From: Rhizodiscina lignyota
Lineage: Eukaryota; Ascomycota; Dothideomycetes; Aulographales; Rhizodiscinaceae
Length of the DNA stretch: 64,000 nucleotides
Assembly: GCA_010015805.1 (NCBI GenBank)
Contig: ML978126.1
Coordinates: forward strand, 1,364,001-1,428,000
Direction: 5' to 3'
Of this stretch, positions 10,978-22,200 are shown one piece after another. The position numbers and the translations under genes were made by a program. Numbering within the stretch: position 1 is the stretch's first letter; the number at the start of each line of letters is the position of its first letter. The notes beneath the pieces are model-generated. The model ran no database searches. It was not told the origin of the DNA and was given only the letters and a program-made list of their open reading frames with translations.

Positions 10978-11982
10978 ATGGCCCCAAACGTGCTCGTCGC
11001 CTCTCGCCACTCGCAAACGACGAAGACCAAGGGCAACACAATCCTCATCATCCGATCGACCGTCAAACCGCCGCCTCCCCGCAAAGTCAAACACACTCTG
11101 CTCACCATCCCAGGCGAGCTCCGCAACCACATATACACCTACGTCTTCGCCTCCAGCGTCTACGTCGAGCTCGTCCCCGCTTCCGCAACGCACATCATCC
11201 CCTTACACAAGACGCCCTTCAACCGCCATGCGACCACACCCGTGCTGCGCACCTCCCGCCCGCTGGGCAAATCCACCCCGGTGCATCGCGCGCGCACGAC
11301 ATGGGCGACGAGTCTGGGTGCCCTGTCCCTTGTGAACAGGCAACTGCACCGCGAAACGCTCGCGTACCTGTACGCGCAGCCGACGTTCTACGTCCAGTCG
11401 CCCAACCGGCTGGTCAACTTCCTGTCCGTGGCGCCCGCGGACAAGCTCAAGTACGTGCAGAGGCTCCACATCAGCTACCAGACGTACGGCGAGCCTGCGG
11501 TCGCGCAGCACCGGGCATGGAAGACTAAGAGCGTGGAGAAGTGGGCGGGCGCGATGGCGATGGCGGCAGAACGGTTGCCCGGTCTCAGGGAGCTGAAAGT
11601 CGCGTTGGACATACGCGATACGCCGTTCAAGCTGAGGCTGTCGGAGCCATGGGCGCGTCCGGTACTCAGCATGACGAAGAACGACGGCGTGCTGCCGGCG
11701 CTGGCGGATGTGCGCGTGGGCTTGGTGTCGAAGTACACGAGGGCAAGGTATGGCGAAGACACGGTTCGGTCTCTTCTGCTGCAGGGCGTACGTCTGGTTA
11801 CGGCGCAGATGACGGCGCGGCAGAAGGTGGCGCAGTATGATGGGCTGCATCGGCTGTTTGCGGGAGCCATGAGGAGGAGGATGATGGGGTGGGACTTGGA
11901 GTGCAGTTTGGAGGAGTATGAGAGGGGGATTGGAGAAGGGGGGTTCTATGAAGATGTTGATGCTCCTTTTGTGGTGCGATAG
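10978..11982 (+). CDS. DUF7730 / F-box-like fungal protein
   Basis: An intronless frame of 334 residues starts at ATG 10978 after a pyrimidine-rich leader. The segment LLTIPGELRNHIYTYVF near residue 42 and ALSLVNRQLHRETLAYLY near 113 are the pattern of a large fungal family (DUF7730-type) whose N-terminal part resembles an F-box (LPxELRNxIY, then CRQIRxE-like). These proteins are usually read as possible adaptors, but a function is not known to me. The codons are GC-rich, which also opens a 264-codon antisense frame (11997-11203) that I consider a shadow. A short sequence gap to the cotransporter suggests an independent gene on the same strand. Confidence 0.7.
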   Translation: MAPNVLVASRHSQTTKTKGNTILIIRSTVKPPPPRKVKHTLLTIPGELRNHIYTYVFASSVYVELVPASATHIIPLHKTPFNRHATTPVLRTSRPLGKSTPVHRARTTWATSLGALSLVNRQLHRETLAYLYAQPTFYVQSPNRLVNFLSVAPADKLKYVQRLHISYQTYGEPAVAQHRAWKTKSVEKWAGAMAMAAERLPGLRELKVALDIRDTPFKLRLSEPWARPVLSMTKNDGVLPALADVRVGLVSKYTRARYGEDTVRSLLLQGVRLVTAQMTARQKVAQYDGLHRLFAGAMRRRMMGWDLECSLEEYERGIGEGGFYEDVDAPFVVR

Positions 11983-12723
11983 GCGTGGAAGGAGCATTGG
12001 GATGGCTTCTGCGAGATTCGATTATGATTCTTCTTGCGGTTAGGTGATTCGGTTGATATTGGACCTCTTCTTGCTGTGGTGCTTGAGGGCTATTAATCCA
12101 TTCGGTGCGACTCGGTCATATACCACTCATGAATCATGATACTTTTGAAGGCCCATTTCGCTGAACATTTTATTTTATTCTGGTATACCGTGATCATTGG
12201 GGGGTGTATCGCATTCGCATGAGCTCCAAGAAAAAGCAAGAGACAGTAGTGCAGCAGGAGAGAGAAAGGAACCAGCTCCACCAAAGCCCCATCTATCCCA
12301 CTGGAGTGAGAAAGACAGGAAACGATTGATCGAAGGCCAGTGTAGACACAGTGGTGGAGAAAAATATGTGACATCTCGCTGCCCACGCCGCATCTGACAT
12401 ACTTTGAGTCAAAAATGAAAAGAAAAAGGACATGCCCCCCATGGCAATCTGCAGATCGCAAAAGCATCCCATCCTGAAAGCAAATCCCATTTGAGTTTTG
12501 GTGATCGTGGTTGAGAGAGAAACCCAGAACAGCTTTCCCAATCGCTCTATCCCATGCCCCTGTGCGCAATCCCCACTGACATAATCCAGAGACGTTGGTG
12601 TGCCAATGTTTGCCGAAATGTCAAAAACACTTGCCAGGCGATAAGACAGAGTAGAGAAAGGAGCCTGAGAACCTCGCAATCCAGAGTCACACCTCATTGA
12701 AGTTTGTCATGAGAGAAAGGCGT
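11983..12723. other. Convergent intergenic region without supported gene
   Basis: Some 740 bp lie between the stop at 11982 (plus) and the stop of the 14-3-3 gene at 12724 (minus). It is best read as the two 3' untranslated regions. A 158-codon minus-strand frame (12569-12093) shows no family pattern and I do not call it. Confidence 0.5.
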
Positions 12724-14102
12724 TTACGCAGCAGGCTGCTCCGCTGCCGGCTCCTCCTTTGGTGCCTCCTCAGTCTTTGGTGCCTCAGCCTCGCCAGACG
12801 CAGCAGGAGCTTCCTCGGCCTTGGGTGCAGCCTCACCGCCAGCCGCAGCAGCAGCTGGGTCAGCCTCGTTGCCGTCGCTGCTTGTCCAGAGAGTGAGGTT
12901 GTCGCGAAGGAGCTGCATGATGAGCGTGCTGTCGCGATAAGACTCCTCAGAGAGCGAGTCGAGCTCGGCGATCGCATCGTCGAATGCCTGCTTGGCAAGA
13001 TGGCAGGCGCGGTCGGGGGAGTTGAGGATCTCGTAGTAGAAGACGGAGAAGTTCAGGGCAAGACCAAGGCGAATAGGGTGAGTAGGAGTGAGCTCGGTCT
13101 GAGCGACATCGGTGGCAGTCTAGATGAATCTGATGAGAACGCAGAAGTTTAGTTTTGGTAAGAAACATTACCTTGTAGGCCTCGTGCGCAGCGGTAGCAG
13201 CAGTCTTGCGCTTCTCGCCAGAAGCGAACTCGGCGAGATAGCGGTGATAGTCACCCTTCCTATAATGCGATGCTACGTAAGCCGAGTGAACCGTGATAGG
13301 ATCGACTAGGAAAGATGCAGATGGACATGTAATCCTGAGTCATGAAGTGACGCACATCTTGTGGTAGAAGACCTTGCTCTCGCCCGACTCGGCCTTGGGG
13401 ATAAGGCAGTCGTCCAACACGTCGAGGACATCTTGGCAGACCTTCTCGAGCTCGGTCTCGATCTTCTGACGATAGTCGCGAATGGTGCCGACGTGCTTAT
13501 CGGAGCCCTTGCTCTCCTCCTTCTGCTCGATCGAGGAGATTATGCGCCAGGAGGCACGACGCGTGCCGACAACGTTCTTGTAGGCGACCGAGAGGAGATT
13601 GCGCTCGTCCACGGTCAACTCGCCTCCGATCTGTCATGTATTGTGAGTTATTGTGGTGTTTTGAAGGCGACAGTCGCGGGAACGGGATTCGCCGGACTGG
13701 AAAGGTGTCGCATGATGCCTTTGACGTACCTTCGCGACCTCCTATACAGGTTTTAGCGTGAGCGCAAACGTGGCATTGTGATTTCTACTACTGACCTTCA
13801 TGTACGTGACCATCTCTGGTGAGAGAAGCAACGTTAGCAAACCGCCAAGTTGTGTGAAATTGCACGTCACAACTCACCATCGTAGCGCTCAGCCTGCTCG
13901 CACAGCCGGGCGAGGAAAGTCTTGCTGTTCTGCCGTCAATGTACATGTTGTGCGTAGGCCTAGTGTATTCGCATGCATACCTCTCGCGCTGTGCAGAAGA
14001 CATCGAGTTAGCAACGGTGTTGTTTATCACGGCGTGTAGGCGTCAGAGGGGCAGCACTATCGGGGTATGCGGGGAGGGGAAAAGACTTACTTCACTCGTC
14101 AT
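12724..14102 (-). CDS. 14-3-3 protein, eight exons with two microexons
   Basis: Exons in order are 14102-14091, 13988-13981 (8 nt), 13924-13878, 13815-13796, 13741-13730 (12 nt), 13630-13356, 13259-13172 and 13119-12724. They sum to 858 nt, 285 residues. Every join has GT donor and AG acceptor and the product reads [17 protein letters not shown], then AERYDEMVTYMKEVAKIGGE, without a gap; ORF scanning alone finds only the third to last exons. Conserved segments [20 protein letters not shown] and the C-terminal [19 protein letters not shown] are intact, and an Ala/Glu-rich tail of about 45 residues follows. 14-3-3 dimers bind phosphoserine and phosphothreonine partners in signalling. Fungi usually have two paralogues; I cannot say which this is. 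Confidence 0.95.
13730..13741 (-). other. 12-nt microexon of the 14-3-3 gene
   Basis: The exon GAGGTCGCGAAG is flanked by an acceptor (TGTATAG) and a donor (GTACGTC) and codes exactly for EVAK between YMK and IGGEL, restoring the invariant helix of the family. Confidence 0.85.
13981..13988 (-). other. 8-nt microexon of the 14-3-3 gene
   Basis: CGCGAGAG lies between the acceptor CTGCACAG and the donor GTATGC. With the 12-nt first exon and the next exon it gives [14 protein letters not shown], the canonical fungal start. No other join of the flanking exons keeps frame and motif. Confidence 0.8.
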
Positions 14103-16949
14103 GGTGAAGAGCTGATGTGCCAGACGCGCTGTCGTGGGTTTGGAAGAGGGAGTGGTGGGTGGTGTGGTGGATGAAAGGTTGAGGAAGGTGCGAGGAGTGT
14201 TGTTAGAGGCGTTGACAGTTGGGAGCGTCGACGATTCGAAGGTCGAAGAAGTGCGGCCGGGATGTTGGCCAGCTCACAAAAGGCGTGTGCGCCGCTCCGT
14301 GACTGGGCGGACTGGAGGGCAAGCAACTCACGGGGCTCAGCAGGAAATTACATCACTGATTCGGTACGTATTGCTGGTGCCCGCCGAGCCCAAGGCATGA
14401 ATTTCTTGTTTGTTTCGGATGCGCGTCCTAATGCTTTACCGCTCTGTTCTACGCGCTACCAATGGTTTGTGTTACACAGACAACCCGATGTACAGCTAGT
14501 TGGTGGGGAAGAAGCTTATTCTCAACATTCAGTCAATGAGAAAGGCGGGAGTTTTGGAGTGAATCAAGCTTATAAAATAGTCAGAGCGGGCGAATTCGAT
14601 CGGCCATGTTTCATTTCAGCGAGGGAGTGCTGCTCGGCGGCTCGTGAAAAATGCCTCGTCTCGGCGCCTAATTCAGCTGTAACCTTTCCTCTTCTAACCG
14701 CATAATCCGTAATTTACGGGCCGCTATGCTATCATGGGCCGCGTTTCAGGCCGTGGTGGGAGCGCTCGAAACAGGCGTTCCCATTCGAAGACGCCTCACT
14801 CCCTCCATCAACGTGGCAGATCCTCCCGGCGACGCATGTCATTATCCAGGTTTAGCTCAAGCAGCTTCCAAGGTATTAAGATAATGCTTCATGGACATCT
14901 TTAAGACCCGTGCCATTCCTCAACGGTTTGCAGCACTGGTTTGTGACGATCAACCTTCACTGCTTGGAAACTTGCTGCTCAGATCCTTTGTCTGCCATTG
15001 CCTTCCACTTTCCAGCTGGATTTCGTAAAAATATTAAAGAATCGTCCCTTGGTATTTTCCATTCTTCCGCTAGGTTGAAGTCTAACTATTTTCATTTCGT
15101 GTTCGTCTCTGGGTTGGGTGTGGATCATATCATCCTCCACTGACGAACTCAAGTTTGTCGATGTCGCCGTCCGAGCTAGCTCTGAATTGAAGTGTTGCGC
15201 AGATATCTGGATGCTTTTCTTCTGAACTGTCGTATAGCCGCAGCACATGGTCCTCGGACACAGCATAATGAAAGTTCATATTGGTCGTCGGGGCTGGCGC
15301 GCAACGACTCGAATGGGAGGCTATTCCTGTGCGCAAGGCTGTGAAGACGTAGATATTAGTTCTCTGTGTCTCTGACTTCCTAAGATCGTTTATGATATAC
15401 TCCGTAGTGTCGTATGCAACGTTCATCGTCTTCAACCGCTGCCTGGCACTTTTGATACGCCGAAATAAGTGGGGCAAACAAGTTTCAGGCTCAAGCTACA
15501 AGTTTTTATGCCCTAATACAGACTAGATCTACCGTAGAGGACTAGTAAGCCTTGTATTAATTAGTAAGGGATCAAAAGAGGTGACTGAGGATGTTCTACC
15601 TCAACGTAGTAGCAAATATGTCTCCGACAATGGACACATCTGTAGCCACGACTCAACCCTTTCGTCACACAAGACGGCGATGGTGTGGAGTGGTTTCCAC
15701 TGTAGGAGTGGGTACAGTAGAGTAGCGTGCATGTCATGTGCATCCATCGTCTGGCAAGGCTGGCCGCAGACAAGGGGTTCGACCGGAGAAAGACGTCTCC
15801 GCTTTCTAACCTCGTCCCATCTCGTTATTCGAGTGGCATGCACTAAATTCAATGAAATTGTACATATTTCGTGAGCGATTGCTCGTATATCTTGTTCATA
15901 ATGTGTAGAGAGCCATGCGAGGAATTAGACGAAGTGATTCCCGTCGTTGATGATCCTCTGCGAGCCCTGTAGGTGAGGAATGCTGCACCGTCAACCGATC
16001 TGTCTATGAATGAGCCTCCTGATACTGTACTCAGATAAAAGAAATACCAATGCGACCGTATCATTCCCGTCCGTTATTTACATCGTTCCGGGCCTTCGAA
16101 ATCAAAGGGAGTGTTTCCACCGGCTAAGTTCGTTGGAAGTTGGTCATGCTGAGACTTGAACCGCACTCTATCGCTCATCGAATTCGGGAGGACAAGACGC
16201 AAATCCTAGTATTGCCGGAACGTTCAGGCAGCATTTGGATATCGGACTGTAAGAGCAAGCAGTCCAGGGGTGGACTCATTGTCCTTGAAACCCAATCCAT
16301 CAGTGGTGGCTCAATCGACGGATACTCCTTGGACTGGCTTTTCATGCGATAACTTCTTGGATGATGTGCAGCGGATAGCCGTTCGAGACAATGTGACTGG
16401 CCATCGATCCCCACAAGGTCGTGAGAAGGATTTAGTTGCCGGAACCCATTCGCGAACCGGAGACGTCCCAAACGAGTGCGGCGCACGCTCTCCATCATCA
16501 GCAATGCCTGAACGAAGAGATGTTGTGTTCGTTCACAGGGTCTGTTTGGCGGTGTCAGCTCGAGCGCTACACAATCTGCGGAAGGTTTATTATACCTGTC
16601 CCTTGAATTCTGGCGATAGCCTCAAGGGATATCAGCGGCCACTGTTGCCATTCAAAAAAACATTCCCGAGGAATTTCTCCAAGATAAATCTTTAGCTGAG
16701 GTACACAGTGGTATGCGTTTAAGCCGACGCGGATGTCGAGACATTTCAACGCGTGGGTTCCTGGGGCAAACACAGTGCCTTTTACAACATGCGGAGCGGA
16801 CTCCATCACTCACCAACGCAGTCTGACCCGATTAAGGTGCATGGCGTCAAAAAAGAGATATCGCATGATTCTGGGGAAGAATGTTGAAAGAGATAGAAAG
16901 AGGGAACATAATTTTAGAAAACCAAAAAACCAAAAAAAAAAACCCCTCC
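14103..16949. other. Gene-poor region upstream of 14-3-3
   Basis: This is part of a 3.8-kb stretch with no supported protein gene. The first few hundred bases next to 14102 should hold the 14-3-3 promoter. Several frames of 90-147 codons (for example 14262-14705 plus and 15477-15130 minus) show no family pattern, no splice support and biased composition. I cannot name a transposon here. Confidence 0.5.
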
Positions 16950-17172
16950 AAAAAACAACAACACCCAGGATCGAACTGGAGTCCAGTAGAGAAACAAAAA
17001 CCTAGGGGCCCGGTGGCCCCTAGTAAACCCCCCCGGTTGTCGATACTATATGGGAGTTTTCGGAGGAGTACGACGGACTGCCTCCGTAGAGTGCTAGTCC
17101 GAAGTACTAGGGAAAAGGGTTGATGGCCCCGATCGAAGTTGGAAGTGGTAAACCACTCGGCCATCCTACCTT
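16950..17172 (-). ncRNA. Possible Pol III unit: tRNA-derived SINE or tRNA pseudogene
   Basis: On the minus strand an A-box-like TGGCCGAGTGG (17163-17153) lies 10 nt inside the presumed 5' end, a B-box-like GTTCGATCCTG (16976-16966) follows about 177 nt later inside a plausible T-arm, and TTTTTT (16955-16950) could terminate Pol III. The A-to-B distance is too long for a plain tRNA, and the acceptor-stem match between the ends is poor. Between the boxes lies a perfect 9-bp hairpin with a 4-nt loop (17023-17002) and a second GC-rich hairpin. It could be a SINE, a decayed tRNA with an insert, or a structured Pol III RNA. Confidence 0.35.
17002..17023. repeat. Perfect 9-bp inverted repeat with 4-nt loop
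   Basis: CTAGGGGCC, then CGGT, then GGCCCCTAG. The arms match at all nine positions and would form a very stable hairpin. It lies between the A-box-like and B-box-like motifs of the possible Pol III unit. Confidence 0.8.
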
Positions 17173-17907
17173 ATTTGCAGAGAAAATCTTTTTTAATTAT
17201 ATACTATACGTCTTCCCGCTCAAATTCCTGGGCCCCCACCAACAAAAGAACCACACCACTAACTCGCAGCCGAGGACCATCACTTGGGGTACTTTTATGC
17301 TTCAAATTAGATTCTTTCTTGGATCTATCTATTTCCTCAATTTTATGAACATGGCTTCGCTATAGTTCTTGCTATGCTCATCAGGTGTGCCTCGCAAAAC
17401 CCTGTCATACTCAGCTCGAGATTTGCTTCAGACCTACTAGTCATCCGCAGACATGCACCGTGCACATTCAAATCTCTCTCTACTGCTTCTGCAGGCATCT
17501 ACTTCTCTTCGAAATCACATCATATATACGATATTAGCATCGAGAACCCCCGAAGGAGTGCTTTCAAATCTCGAAGCATGCCGTACTTGAAATGCAGAGA
17601 CTCATGCACAAGAATCTAAGAGTTTTACATTCGAATTTCGCTACGTTCAAAGAGACTCTTGCGGACCGTGGCGTATCTACGCATTGAACTAGAGTAGAAG
17701 CCACCTAAGGTTGCCTCCAAGGTTGGTGAGGTTCATGCACACTAGTAGTCGGCTCTATTTACTCAATTCCATCTTGACAAAATATTCCTGCCAAGCTGCG
17801 CATTCTACCATCGTCATGGTCCTTGGAACTCCGGAGCGAGAGATGCATGCAAATCGTAGGCTCGGTCGGCCAAAGAGATTAGACGTATCGTACAGCTTCG
17901 GCGCCAT
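17173..17907. other. Intergenic region without supported gene
   Basis: This AT-rich stretch lies between the possible Pol III unit and the 3' end of EMC2. It shows short frames only and nothing I can name. Confidence 0.5.
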
Positions 17908-18897
17908 TCACCTCTCCACCTTCTCTTCATCCTTGTCAAGTAACGCCCGCGCAGCAATGAGCTCCGCTTCGTCATAACCTTCCCATCCCTTCTCGCCAGC
18001 CGAGCCCCGTCGAACAATCTCCGCCAGCTTCGACGTCGCGATCTCATGTAGTTTCTCAACGGTCTCAACCGGTGGCGGTGGCAAGTCGCCGTCTGATGTT
18101 GCAATAGCCCCTTTTCCTCCTCTTGGCAGAGCATCCAAGAGCTTCTTTGCGGTTATTTTCAGCCCATAGTATCCACGGAGGTAGTTGTCGCAAAGCTCAA
18201 TACTCCTGCAAAATCTGCGCAGCGCGTCTGAAAGTACTTTGGCCGTGTTCCCTCGATCTGAAGATTCGGATGACGTAGCGGAAATGTATGCGATCTCGCC
18301 CAGCCGCGCGTGTATGTTCCACGCATTCGGTATTATAAGAAGCACCTCTTCTAAACTGTAGATAGCCTGCGAATACAAGCCCTGCGTGAAGTACAAGTCC
18401 GCCAATTCTGCCCAAGCCTCAGAATCTGTCGGTGACGCATCAAGAAGCTCCACTAAGGCTGCCGTCGCATCGTTCGTCTTCCCCATCGAACGCAGCAGCG
18501 CCACCCTCCGCTTGCGTATCGGCATATTGGTCGGATCCTCCTTCAGCACGGCTTCGTAACTTTGCATCACCGCACCTAGCTCTTTGTCGTTCTCCGCCAC
18601 GGCTTCCTCGTACATGCCTTGCAACGCCATGACTCGCTCATTCTTCTCGCCAAAGCGCGAGAGCAGCTCGTCCAGACATCGGCGCGCGGCCTCATTGTCG
18701 CCGGTGCGCAGGCAGGAGATGAGCAAATTCTCGTAGGTCATCCATGTTTCTTGCGTCTCGGTTGATGTGAGGAGGGAGAGGGGATATGGTAGCGATAGGC
18801 TAGAGGAGGATTGTAGGATTTGGGGAGCTTGTTGTGAGAGGTGGACGGCCGTTGAGGGTGATATCGACGGGAATGGTTGGATTAGGTCGGCCGACAT
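17908..18897 (-). CDS. EMC2: ER membrane protein complex subunit 2 (TPR protein)
   Basis: An intronless frame gives 329 residues from the ATG at 18897; upstream codons in the same frame lack an ATG that fits the family. The segment YENLLISCLRTGDNEAARRCL begins a run of TPR repeats (about 50-260), including YEAVLKEDPTNMPIRKRRVALL and WAELADLYFTQGLYSQAIYS, the most typical stretch of the EMC2/TTC35 family. EMC2 is the cytosolic subunit that helps hold the EMC, an insertase for tail-anchored and multipass proteins in the endoplasmic reticulum. The C-terminus (EEKVER) is acidic and basic. It is divergent from AP-3 delta with 368 bp between the starts. Confidence 0.88.
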   Translation of the reverse strand: MSADLIQPFPSISPSTAVHLSQQAPQILQSSSSLSLPYPLSLLTSTETQETWMTYENLLISCLRTGDNEAARRCLDELLSRFGEKNERVMALQGMYEEAVAENDKELGAVMQSYEAVLKEDPTNMPIRKRRVALLRSMGKTNDATAALVELLDASPTDSEAWAELADLYFTQGLYSQAIYSLEEVLLIIPNAWNIHARLGEIAYISATSSESSDRGNTAKVLSDALRRFCRSIELCDNYLRGYYGLKITAKKLLDALPRGGKGAIATSDGDLPPPPVETVEKLHEIATSKLAEIVRRGSAGEKGWEGYDEAELIAARALLDKDEEKVER

Positions 18898-19265
18898 CGT
18901 GATCGCATCAATGGATACTCTAGTTTGCCGTAGATCGAGTGGGTCACAGATGCGAGGTAGTAGTTTGAGCTCAATGCGGACTGAAACTCGAAGCCTCTCT
19001 CCAGATGAGCTATGTATGCAAGATTGCGGGCCGGGGTTCAGCCGGAGATGGTGACGATGTGGGATGTCCACAAGAAATATCGTCAACCATGCTGCCATCA
19101 ACTTCTTGTATGCTTCCTTTCAGGACAATGGCTGCCCAGTGACCTACTCACAGCACGCCGATGTATTCTCAAGGGAGCTTAACTTGTCTACGGAAGCACC
19201 ACTTCTGGAGACCAACTACAGTACCCCTCCACTATCAGACCTCGTGAGCATCCAATACCTCCACC
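18898..19265. promoter_or_regulatory. Divergent promoter of EMC2 and AP-3 delta
   Basis: The 368-bp region lies between two start codons pointing away from each other. It has a CCATCAACTT-type pyrimidine stretch near the plus-strand gene but no motif I can name. Confidence 0.5.
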
Positions 19266-22200
19266 ATGTTCGAGAAATCCCTCTACGACCTCATTCGAGG
19301 TCTGCGGAACCATAAAGGCAATGAGCGACAGTACATCCAAGAGAGTATACGAGAATGTCGCAAAGAGATCCGGAGCAACGACATGGATTTGAAGGCCACG
19401 GCATGTCTGAAGCTCGTATACCTCGAGATGTTCGGCCACGATATGTCATGGGCAGCCTTCCATGTGCTGGAGGTCATGTCATCACAGAAATACATACAGA
19501 AGAGAGTGGGATACTTGGCGGCAGTACAGAGCTTCAGACCGGACACGGAGGTGCTGATGCTCGCGGAGAACTTGTTGAAGAAGGACTTGAACTCTGCAAC
19601 TCCGACGACGATATCGTTGCCCTTGCAGGCGATTCCGCATGTTATCAGTCCGTCGATGGCCAATTCATTGCTTTCGGACTTGTTGCCTAGGCTCACGCAT
19701 TCTAACCCTAATATTCGGAAGAAAACCATCGTGACGCTTTATAGGCTGGCTTTGGTTTATCCAGAGACGCTACGACCTGCATGGCCGAAGATCAAAGACC
19801 GGTTGCAGGATGAAAACGAGGATCCAAGCGTGACGTCCGCAGTTATCAATGTAGTCTGTGAATTGGGTTGGAGACGACCGCAAGACTTCTTGCCTCTCGC
19901 TCCTCGACTATTCGACTTGCTTGTTGCAAGCGGCAATAATTGGATGGGCATCAAGATCATCAAACTTTTTGCAACGCTGACGCCGCTTGAGCCCCGACTT
20001 GTCAAGAAGCTGCTGCCCCCCTTGACTAATCTCATCAAGACGACGCCGGCGATGTCACTGCTTTACGAATGTATTAATGGCATTGTGCAGGGCGGTATTC
20101 TGGAATCCGTAGAAGGGACGGCTGAAGGGGAAGAAGTGGCACGACTATGTGTTGGGAAGCTTCGGGGCATGTTGGTAGTCGAGGGTGACCCTAATCGTAA
20201 GTTGAAAGTTATTTATATTTTGTCTACGTTGCTGACGGTTTGTTCTCTAGTGAGATATGTTGCTCTTCTAGCCTTCCAGAAGATTGTTGCATCACATCCA
20301 CACCTCGTCTCTCTTCATCAGGACGTCATTCTAGAATGTATTGACGATCCTGATATCTCGATCCGTATGCGCGCGCTGGATTTGGTCGTCGGAATGGTCA
20401 ATGCCGACAACCTCGAAATGATTGTGTCTCGCTTGATGAACCAACTGGAAAGCGCACCGATCGCCTCTTCCACAGAGGATCCGGCAAATGATCGTGGTGC
20501 ATTTCATGGCATTGAACCCCAGGCGGATTCTGATGAGGACGACTTGGAGGAGACAATCCGTCCCGCTACTGAGAGGCGATCCGATCAGCCACCTCCACTT
20601 CCTGAGGACTACCGCATCAGTGTGATGAAGCAGATACTAACTCTGTGTTCTCACGAAACTTATGCGAATGTCACGGATTTCGAGTGGTACATCAATATCC
20701 TGGTCAAACTTGTTCGAGTGTGCCCACCAATAAAGCGGGATTCCTCCAGTGCGAACGGAGCTTCCACTGGATCAGCAACCCCAGACAGGCGCGACATTTC
20801 GTACGAAATCGGCGACGAGCTCTTGAATGTAGCTGTGCGGGTTCGCAGTTTGCGCGCTGACACTACAATGGCCGCCCAGTCTCTCCTGCTCATTGACCAA
20901 CGGGAGTATCTGTTCCCCACGACGGGTAACGGTGGTCAAGGCGTGCTTTCTTCTGCAGCCTGGCTAGCCGGAGAATATGCGTTCTTGCTCAGCAATCCCA
21001 GTGGTGTGTTGACATCACTCATGGATAGCTCAAGTGCCCAGCTGCCTCCTCATATTCTCGCTGTTTACATACAAGCTATTCCGAAAATCTTCTGCGCTAT
21101 TGGCTCCAACGTATCGATATCGTGGACTCCTGAAAGGCGAGCGACGATGTCGCTTCTCCTCGCGCGCATTGTATATTTCCTCGAACCGTTAGCAACACAT
21201 CCAGATCTCGAGGTCCAAGAAAGAGCGGTGGAATTTCTCGAACTCACGCGCTTAGCCGCTGAAGCAGCCTCTTCGCAAGCTGTTCCCGAGACGGACGGCG
21301 ACTATGCCGAGCCACCATTATTGCTGACTCAAGCCATCCCTTCTCTATTCAAAGACTCAGGAGCAGAGCTCAACCCAGTCGCTCCAGGCGCGCAGAAGAA
21401 AGTCCCACTCCCAGTTGAGCTCGACCTCGACACCCCGATCAACCCGCGCCTGCACGAGCTCCTCCGCCAAGCAGACTTCGACAACTCCCTCATCATCGTC
21501 GACGAGGATATCGACAACTTCTACAACGTGCGCGCCGCCGGCCCGGAGATTCGTATCGAGTCTGCGTCAGAACGTCTCGACCGCATGCAGGCTGAGTCGG
21601 AGGCGGTGTCGTATCAAGGCAGCGCGGCAGACTATTTAGATGCGGAAGTCGCGGCGAAACACAAGTCGGAGAGGAAGGAGAGGAATAAGGATGATCCGTT
21701 CTATATTGGTGATCGGAGCCGCAGTCCAGGACGGAGGAGTGGGACGAGTACGCCTCTGGGGAATATTTTGAGAGGGAGTAATGGGGAAGAGTTGGATATT
21801 GATAGCATCCCGATCATGGATTTAGATCTCACGGGAGGGAGGAGCGGGGATGTCAGTCACGATGAGGGCAATGGGAGGAGTAGACGACCCAGACGACATT
21901 TTGAGATCCTCACGGATGAGAATGTGGGAGAGGAGCATTTGTCGTCCTCGTCGAGGCCAAGGTCACGGGATCCGTCGAGACCAGATATGGAGACGAGGGC
22001 GAGCCAGAAGGGTAAGAAGGGGCTGTTGCAGGTCGATTCCAGTGGCTTGGGGTCGTTCTCGTTGGATGAGAGTGCAAGTGGGAGGGCACCGATTGACTAC
22101 GAGGCAAGAGAGGCGGAGGAGAGAGCGTTGAAGGAGGTGGAGAGGTTGAGGATGGAAATGGAAAGGGCGAGCGAGAGGGTTAAGATGAGGGATGAGGGGG

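Noticed and set aside
10848-11528. 226-codon plus-strand frame overlapping the DUF7730-like gene
   Set aside because: Same cause; the peptide is low-complexity His/Arg/Pro without any domain.
11203-11997. 264-codon minus-strand frame opposite the DUF7730-like gene
   Set aside because: It exists because the sense gene is GC-rich; the peptide is Arg/Pro/His-rich and has no family pattern, while the sense frame has LPGELRNHIY.
12093-12569. 158-codon minus-strand frame downstream of 14-3-3
   Set aside because: Position and composition fit a 3' untranslated region; no domain and no splice support.
16950-17172. A plain functional tRNA gene
   Set aside because: The A-to-B distance is about 177 nt and the acceptor strands pair badly, so I only call a possible tRNA-derived element.
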